The translations under genes were made by a program, and so were the position numbers. 64,000 nucleotides of DNA from Scheffersomyces stipitis CBS 6054 (lineage: Eukaryota > Ascomycota > Pichiomycetes > Serinales > Debaryomycetaceae): NCBI RefSeq assembly GCF_000209165.1, contig NC_009068.1:1550001-1614000 (forward strand). The letters run 5' to 3'. Numbering within the stretch: position 1 is the first letter of the stretch; each line of letters begins with the position of its first letter. The notes under the pieces are model-generated. The model ran no database searches. It was not told where the DNA came from and was given only the letters and a program-made list of their open reading frames with translations. Positions 61,196-64,000 of the stretch are shown piece by piece.

Positions 61196-63472
61196 ATGGT
61201 TCACCCTCATTCAAGATCGCATACGTCTATCCCCACCAGAAGATCGTCCTTCTTCAACACACCTATCGTGCCTCCACAGCCTGACGTATACTATGTCGGT
61301 GTAGATGTAGGAACAGGCTCGGCCCGTGCTTGTATCATCGATACCAACGGGATTATCCTTGGATTGGCCGAAAGACCAATCACTAGACACGAGCTCAAGC
61401 CCAACCACATCACCCAGAACTCGACAGAGATCTGGAACGCCATATGTTTCTGTGTCAAAGCATGTTTGCGTGACTCGGGTGTAGACCCGGCTGAAGTCTT
61501 CGGTATCGGTTTCGATGCCACCTGTTCGCTTGTAGTCATCTCCGAATCTGGCGACGAACCTGTAGGTGTTGGCCCAAATTTCTGGGACAACAAGGAAAAC
61601 ATCATCTTATGGATGGACCACCGTGCAGAAGAAGCCACGAATGAGATCAATGCCACTGGTGATAAGTGCTTGAAGTACGTAGGGGGCCAGATGTCCATCG
61701 AGATGGAGTTGCCCAAAATCAAATGGTTGAAGCACAATTTGCCTGGAGGCATTAGCGATTGCAAGTTCTACGACTTACCCGACTACCTTATCCACAAGGC
61801 TACTGGTTCTGAGGCTAGAAGTTTCTGTTCCGCTGTATGTAAACAAGGATTTGTGCCTCCAGGAGTTGAAGGCTCAGAAACAGGCTGGTCCAAAGACTTT
61901 TTGCTTTCTGTCGACTTACCTGAATTGGTAGAAGACGATTTCAGACGCTTAGGAGGTACTCCGGGCAAAAACGGCAACTTCTTGAGTGCTGGTGACATTG
62001 TAGGAAAATTGACTGCCCATGCTGCTGAAGAATTGGGCTTGACTACCGAATGTATAGTAGGTTCACCAGTTATCGATGCCTACGCAGGCTGGGTCGGTAC
62101 GGTAGCTGGTAAGGCAGATGTTCCCCATTTACAAGATAATGCAGACGGGTCTATCGACTTGACCTGTGGTCGTTTGGCTGCTGTAGCTGGAACTTCTACT
62201 TGCCACATCGCCATGACCAAAGAGCCATGTTTCGTCAAGGGTGTCTGGGGACCTTACAAGGATGTTATGGCTCCTGGTTTCTGGTTGGCTGAAGGTGGAC
62301 AGTCGATGACAGGAGCCTTATTGGCCCATGTGTTGTCGATTCATCCTGCTAGTCAGGAATTGATTCGTCTGGCTGAAGCTTCCAACTTGTCAAAGTTCGA
62401 TTTCTTGAATTTAACTCTTGAAAACTTGGTTCAGGAAACGGGATCTCGTTCTGTTGTGTCTTTGGCAAAACATATGTTTTTCTACGGTGATTTCCACGGC
62501 AATAGATCTCCCATTGCTGATCCTCGTATGAGAGCTTCTATTATTGGGCAGTCAATGGACAGCTCCGTCAACGACTTGGCCATCCAGTACTTTGCTGCAT
62601 GTGAATTCATTGCCCAACAGACTAGACAAATCGTTGAAGAAATGCAGAACTCGGGACACGATATCTCCTGTATCTACATGAGTGGTGGTCAATGTAGAAA
62701 CGGACTTTTGATGAGATTGTTGGCTGACTGTACCGGTTTGCCAATCATCATTCCCAGATACATTGATGCTGCTGTTGTGTTTGGAGCTGCATTATTGGGA
62801 GCTGTTGCAGCTGAAGATTCGGTTAACGAACATATCAACTCCAAGGGCAGATCCAGAAGAAACTCGGTTTTGCAATCGCAGAAATCGCAAGTCAGCTTGA
62901 GCCACGACAGCGGAGCTCATTCTCCATACACTGCACCTTCTGCCACCGCTTCTACTACCAACATGTCAACTTTGGTATACGCAAGCGCAAACGCAGGAAG
63001 TCACCACCAGTTCCCAGTGATGACTCCAATGGAAGAAGAACAAGTAGATTACTTCAACCAGTCTACACAGCAACAGATTGACGAAAGAGAAAAGGCAAAG
63101 AACCAATCGTTCACCTCCGATGACGATTCGGAAGACGAACAGACTCTTTCGTTTGGGTCCAAGCAAGCAGTGCAACAAGGCTTATCAAGCAAGTTCCTGA
63201 AGTTGGGACTCAAGCCTTTGACTTCTCTCAAGAAAACTACCAGCAATAGCAGCAATCCTTCCTCGGGAATTGCTGTACCTGGCGACAAGTTATGGAAGGT
63301 GATGGACAAGATGACCGGCCCCGGTAAGGTTATCTTCCCAGCAGCTGATTCTGACCCAGATAGATCGTTGTTGAACGCAAAGTACAAAATCTTCTTGGAA
63401 CAATGTTTCAAGCAACAGGAATACAGAGACATCGTTGACGAAGTCGAGGCCAAAAACTCAAAAATTAACTAG
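61196..63472 (+). CDS. FGGY-family carbohydrate kinase (D-ribulokinase, YDR109C-like)
   Basis: Encodes 758 residues from the ATG at 61196. The kinase begins with the phosphate loop GVDVGTGSARACIIDTNG (about residue 35). It continues through FGIGFDATCSLVVI, WMDHRAEEATNEIN, the second-domain VAGTSTCHIAMTKEP and the FGGY C-terminal signature GGQCRNGLLMRLLADCTGLP (about 500). This order matches S. cerevisiae YDR109C and human FGGY, shown to phosphorylate D-ribulose in a metabolite-repair role. A fungal C-terminal extension of about 210 residues is Ser/Gln-rich and ends in a conserved block (LWKVMDKMTGPGKVIFP, LLNAKYKIFLEQ). No targeting signal is evident; the protein is probably cytosolic. Confidence 0.92.
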   Translation: MVHPHSRSHTSIPTRRSSFFNTPIVPPQPDVYYVGVDVGTGSARACIIDTNGIILGLAERPITRHELKPNHITQNSTEIWNAICFCVKACLRDSGVDPAEVFGIGFDATCSLVVISESGDEPVGVGPNFWDNKENIILWMDHRAEEATNEINATGDKCLKYVGGQMSIEMELPKIKWLKHNLPGGISDCKFYDLPDYLIHKATGSEARSFCSAVCKQGFVPPGVEGSETGWSKDFLLSVDLPELVEDDFRRLGGTPGKNGNFLSAGDIVGKLTAHAAEELGLTTECIVGSPVIDAYAGWVGTVAGKADVPHLQDNADGSIDLTCGRLAAVAGTSTCHIAMTKEPCFVKGVWGPYKDVMAPGFWLAEGGQSMTGALLAHVLSIHPASQELIRLAEASNLSKFDFLNLTLENLVQETGSRSVVSLAKHMFFYGDFHGNRSPIADPRMRASIIGQSMDSSVNDLAIQYFAACEFIAQQTRQIVEEMQNSGHDISCIYMSGGQCRNGLLMRLLADCTGLPIIIPRYIDAAVVFGAALLGAVAAEDSVNEHINSKGRSRRNSVLQSQKSQVSLSHDSGAHSPYTAPSATASTTNMSTLVYASANAGSHHQFPVMTPMEEEQVDYFNQSTQQQIDEREKAKNQSFTSDDDSEDEQTLSFGSKQAVQQGLSSKFLKLGLKPLTSLKKTTSNSSNPSSGIAVPGDKLWKVMDKMTGPGKVIFPAADSDPDRSLLNAKYKIFLEQCFKQQEYRDIVDEVEAKNSKIN

Positions 63473-64000
63473 ACTTATGACTTTATAATACACATTTTAG
63501 GAATACTTCCGGCTGATGTAGTTCCCTCTCTATGATCATCTGTAAAAGAAGTTGGACATACTAATAGCGATAACTGTGCACAGTGTTCTCTCTTGTGGTA
63601 ATCATTTCCACTATGTCGAATAGCATTTGTCTAGCGTACTCTATTCTGAGAGTATACTTATCTTTCTCGTTTCTGCTCATCTTATATTGTACAATTGTAA
63701 TACAGCGAATCCCTTTTCTATTTTCATCTACACTTCTTTTCAACCTCTCGTTATCTCTCGCTATCTCTGCAAATCCTCAGGGCCAAGAAAGTCTTTATCA
63801 TGAAAATATCTCATCGCAGCCAAGAGCTGACCCTGACAAGTAAAGAACATCTTGGAAATATCGTTAAACAACTCTCCTCTTTTCACCTTTTCACGAGAAA
63901 TTAAATGACCCTGGCTGTTGTGGAATTTCTGGCCACAGCAGATACGATATCATGCAAATGGAACAATGCTGTAGAACAAATTAATTAGCTGAAACCTTAT
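63473..64000. other. Right-end intergenic region
   Basis: 528 bp after the kinase gene, T-rich near 63640-63770. An 86-codon ORF at 63583-63843 is hydrophobic but low-complexity and not called. The next gene lies outside the window. Confidence 0.5.

Overview
This window is nuclear DNA of a budding yeast of the CUG-Ser ("CTG") clade. The sequence supports this directly. CCT4 carries an in-frame CTG at 16961-16963 (minus strand), exactly where CCT4 proteins keep a serine (the LSSKIVSQ segment). MED20 has an intron with GTATGT, TACTAAC and AG. There is a fungal tRNA-Thr(AGU), and nearly every gene has a close Saccharomyces/Candida counterpart. General character suggests Scheffersomyces (Pichia) stipitis or a near relative; that species call is inference. 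Leucines encoded by CTG in standard-code translations should be read as serine.

Layout. 0-20 kb is compact and housekeeping: a TDA11-like protein, an unrecognised multi-pass membrane protein, clathrin light chain CLC1, Elongator subunit ELP2, Mediator subunit MED20 (spliced), ribosome-biogenesis helicase DBP4, Pol III subunit RPC53 divergent from SSU-processome factor SAS10 across a PAC-box promoter, chaperonin CCT4, and the eIF2 assembly factor CDC123. 20-32 kb is sparse: an SMP-30-type lactonase, HIT1 and a Pho85-type cyclin, separated by 1.4, 2.2 and 4.7 kb without convincing genes, followed by SFK1. 33-52 kb is rich in regulators and membrane proteins: an MCH-type transporter, a BTB protein, three Zn(II)2Cys6 regulators (ARG81, RGT1, UME6) and an EMP70-family nonaspanin. 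52-64 kb holds ATG6/VPS30, the tRNA-splicing endonuclease subunit SEN2, an orphan secreted protein, tRNA-Thr, the NC2-alpha subunit BUR6 and an FGGY-type ribulokinase.

Themes. Ribosome and RNA-polymerase supply is well represented (DBP4, SAS10, RPC53, HIT1, CDC123), and PAC or PAC-like boxes lie in the SAS10/RPC53 and DBP4 promoters. Nutrient control is represented by ARG81 (arginine), RGT1 (glucose repression of transporters) and UME6, which sits only 196 bp downstream of ATG6 on the same strand. Three genes (MCH-type transporter, RGT1, UME6) have short upstream ORFs that overlap the main start codon out of frame, suggesting translational control. No transposon, LTR, CRISPR or bacterial-type element was found. 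The most interesting unexplained items are the UME6 leader, the gene-poor 22-32 kb block, and the orphan secreted glycoprotein candidate.
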